Shown here: positions 61,601-64,000 of the stretch, piece by piece
Numbering within the stretch: position 1 is the stretch's first letter
Layout of the letters: every line of letters starts with the position of its first letter
Origin: Datnioides undecimradiatus
Lineage: Eukaryota; Chordata; Actinopteri; Lobotiformes; Datnioididae
Reading direction: 5' to 3'
Assembly (NCBI GenBank): GCA_008933995.1
Contig: WARS01000029.1
Coordinates: 21,636,879-21,700,878 of the forward strand
DNA length: 64,000 nt
Program-made: the position numbers and the translations under genes
Notes under the pieces: model-generated
Seen by the model: the letters and a program-made list of their open reading frames with translations, nothing else
What the model was told of the DNA's origin: nothing
Databases searched by the model: none

Positions 61601-64000
61601 AGAGTGATGAAACAGGAGGTTGCTGCAGAGTTCAGACCCACGTTTCAAAAAGCTCAAATGTGACCCATCAATGCACCGCGTACATTACTTATTGAAAACC
61701 CCCGTTGGACAGACAAAGCAATGCATTCAACACACAAGTTAGGGAAGATAGAAAATGGGACCAGTCTGGTTTTTGCCAGACAACCAAAACATGTTAATAC
61801 ATCTGTCGCCATTAGACTCATATTTCTGATAAACAGGCAAAAACCTTGATTTCTCATCAGGTATGGCATCGACGGGCAAAGCCAGACCTACCATTCTTAT
61901 CCTAACAACATTATTATGTTCATAACAGCAGTTCTGTGCACTGACCACAGCTAACAACGCAACGCAGTAAAGGTATGACGACTCTTGAAGTTACATGCTA
62001 AGACATATCAGAGCATTGTTGGTGATGTTGCCTCAACGCTCCCCACTCACCTCTTTTTAACTGTCGTCGTTGAAAGAGAGAAACATGTCGATCTCTCCGC
62101 TGCTACAACCCAAGTCTGACGACCAACTGATGATAATGCAGTGTGTAATATTGCGTTTCATCTATGCGATGTGGTATCAAACCCAAATCCGATGGAGCTT
62201 TGAGATTCCAGCAAAGCTGGAAAATCATCTTGTTGCGTTGTGGCAGCAGAAGACTTGTTGGTGTGACGTCTCCTTCAGATGTTAATCATTGTTTACCACT
62301 GTAGCGCTGTGGATGGAGGTCACATGATTACTTTTCGTTCTTGGTGTGATCTGATTTGGTCGATGTTGTCATGGTGCAGCATCAAACTTGATGTCTTCAA
62401 GTTTATGAGATCCTTGTTGCACAGTGTGTCTTGCAATGCACGTATGAGATCTGAAATCTTAAAGCCTGAGCACATTTTGTTAGCTAAACAAACATTAGCT
62501 AGCTATAATTTGCTTGCAGTTAGCAAGATGTTGACCGAAATGGTTCTTTGATTAGTCTCGGGAAGTGACTGGCTACCTGAAAATGTTGCTTTTTCATAGC
62601 CAGCCCACAAGACCATCTACATGTTTCATCCTGGTGCTGAACTACCAACCAGGGGGCTCCAGCAATAACGCCCAGGCTTATCTAGTGTATGTGCACAATT
62701 GCTAGCAGTGGATTGAGGGAAGGCTTAGTCTACATCAGCCTACCTTGTGCACCACCCAGTGATGAGCATATACAGAGAATCATCACCTGAATCTGCAGCT
62801 ACGCAGAAGCTGTGTGCAGAGTTTTAGTCAAATAAAGCCAGTAAATAATCAACTGCTGTGGTAATGAGTTCACCATATCAACTAAAACAATTAAGATATG
62901 TCAGCGTTGTGTTTACAAAGCTGACATATCTTGTTTGTTGCTGTCCCCAAGTGGCAAAAAAACAGTTATTGCAGGCACAAGGTGTTTAAAACCTGTGATG
63001 AAATTTCAATTTATTCGGTAATCCCATTTTCACCCGCTAAATATGTGTGAAGGGTTGCTGTGTGGAGAACTGCAAAGCTGTAAACTAGACTGAGGTAGAA
63101 CTTCCGGTGTGGTCTGCAGGGCGTTTCAGTGGGTTTCCAGCCCTGATGCGGAATAAAACTGCAAGAAAAACAGAATATTCTGAGGGGTCAAAATGTTAAG
63201 ATCTTGAATGTAGTCTGAAAATACTGGAAATGTGTCTTTTAAAATCCCATATCAGTTCAAACCGAATCTCTATCTTTGTCTTTTTGCTCCGTCAGCACTG
63301 GGGGAACTGAGAAGTTTGCAAAGCTCCCTGCTCTCACTGTTCTCACTCCACAGAAATAATTCAACAATGCAGCGTGGGAAGCTGATGTAACGAAATGAAC
63401 TTTATTACCTGGCGGCAAACGCTCTGACAAACAGACGCTCTATGTCATCCTGCAGTCTGCAGTCTCTGGGGTCATATAGGCTGCCACATATCTCTGCTAT
63501 ACATTTTCTGTATTAAGGGATGGATTACTGTGACGTTTGACCCCCAAACTCAGCATCATGGCAGCTTTGTGGCTAGAAAAGCAGAACAGAAAGCTTGCAG
63601 GTGCTAAGTCGCCAGTCAAAGAGTCAGAAAACACACATTTGTCTGGGTCGGCTCCTTCAAATGATGCATTGCGTGTCTCGCACTGTACGTGTTGTGATCA
63701 TCACTGTGATCGAGTCCAGTTGCCGTTTAGAGGCCTGCAATGAGCAAATCGTTCAAATGTGTTGTCCATTAACGTTTGCTACTTTTTAAAGCTTAATTAA
63801 TGTATTTTGTGGCCACTAGGGGGCACAGCAGCTATATAACATTAATGTTTTTGATAAAGGCCACAATCCTCCCATTCAGGTATATTTCTAATGAATTATT
63901 ATTTGCTGTTTGTTTATAAAAACTAGATCTTTTTAGTAATTCTGGCTATTAGCTGCGTAACGCACTGCAGAGTACATTTAAAAGTCCTTTAGCTGTACTG
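58640..64000. other. gene-free right end
   Basis: No splice-consistent exon set, RNA gene or intact transposon was recognised. Open frames are short and without family motifs. Regions around 61700-61970 and 62560-62700 have the uneven look of old dispersed repeats, but I could not name them or find matching inverted ends. Confidence 0.4.

Noticed and set aside
61654-61957. overlapping minus-strand frames of 71-72 codons
   Set aside because: No motif recognisable. The surrounding sequence looks like old dispersed repeat, and no inverted ends or transposase were found.

Overview
The window looks like genomic DNA from a ray-finned (teleost, probably percomorph-type) fish. The genes are multi-exon with canonical GT/AG introns. 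Their proteins match vertebrate families at fish-like divergence. The non-coding DNA carries Tc1-like, LINE and other dispersed-repeat relics that I recognise from fish genomes. One ambiguous base (n) lies at 53031.

Five protein-coding genes and one tRNA gene can be reconstructed with codon phase closing at every intron. (1) 3831-8938, plus: a divergent paralogue of the mitochondrial methylcrotonoyl-CoA carboxylase beta subunit, 577 aa. (2) 11305-18797, minus: an RPE65 retinoid isomerohydrolase, 14 exons, 534 aa, tail-to-tail with gene 1. (3) 22314-29862, minus: DEPDC1, 12 exons, 860 aa with its large optional exon and 527 aa without. (4) 31737-31808, minus: tRNA-His(GTG). (5) 32595-48335, plus: ASPM, 26 exons, 2844 aa, with ASH, calponin-homology, IQ-array and C-terminal helical regions. 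(6) 52322-55825, minus: a compact complement factor H-like gene, signal peptide plus seven CCP (sushi) units, one of them incomplete at the ambiguous base.

Layout: 0-3.6 kb holds a CpG-rich promoter-like stretch of an unidentified gene and a dead Tc1-like transposon. 3.6-9.7 kb is the carboxylase paralogue. 10-19 kb is rpe65. 19-21 kb is repeat-rich spacer. 21-30 kb is depdc1. 30-32.5 kb is the head-to-head depdc1/aspm spacer with the tRNA. 32.5-48.5 kb is aspm. 48.5-52 kb is spacer with a LINE relic. 52-56 kb is the factor H-like gene. 56-64 kb is gene-free with LINE scraps.

In mammals RPE65 neighbours DEPDC1, and CFH lies close to ASPM, on two separate places of one chromosome (human 1p31 and 1q31). 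Here the two pairs sit side by side. DEPDC1 and ASPM are both mitotic genes transcribed divergently, and each has upstream CCAAT boxes and a CHR-like element, the arrangement typical of G2/M genes. I found no CRISPR array, operon or bacterial-type system. The observations most worth following are the carboxylase paralogue with an altered second oxyanion-hole motif, a nearly identical duplicated segment in the ASPM IQ array, the shared G2/M-type promoter logic, and a factor H-like gene whose penultimate CCP is cut at the ambiguous base.
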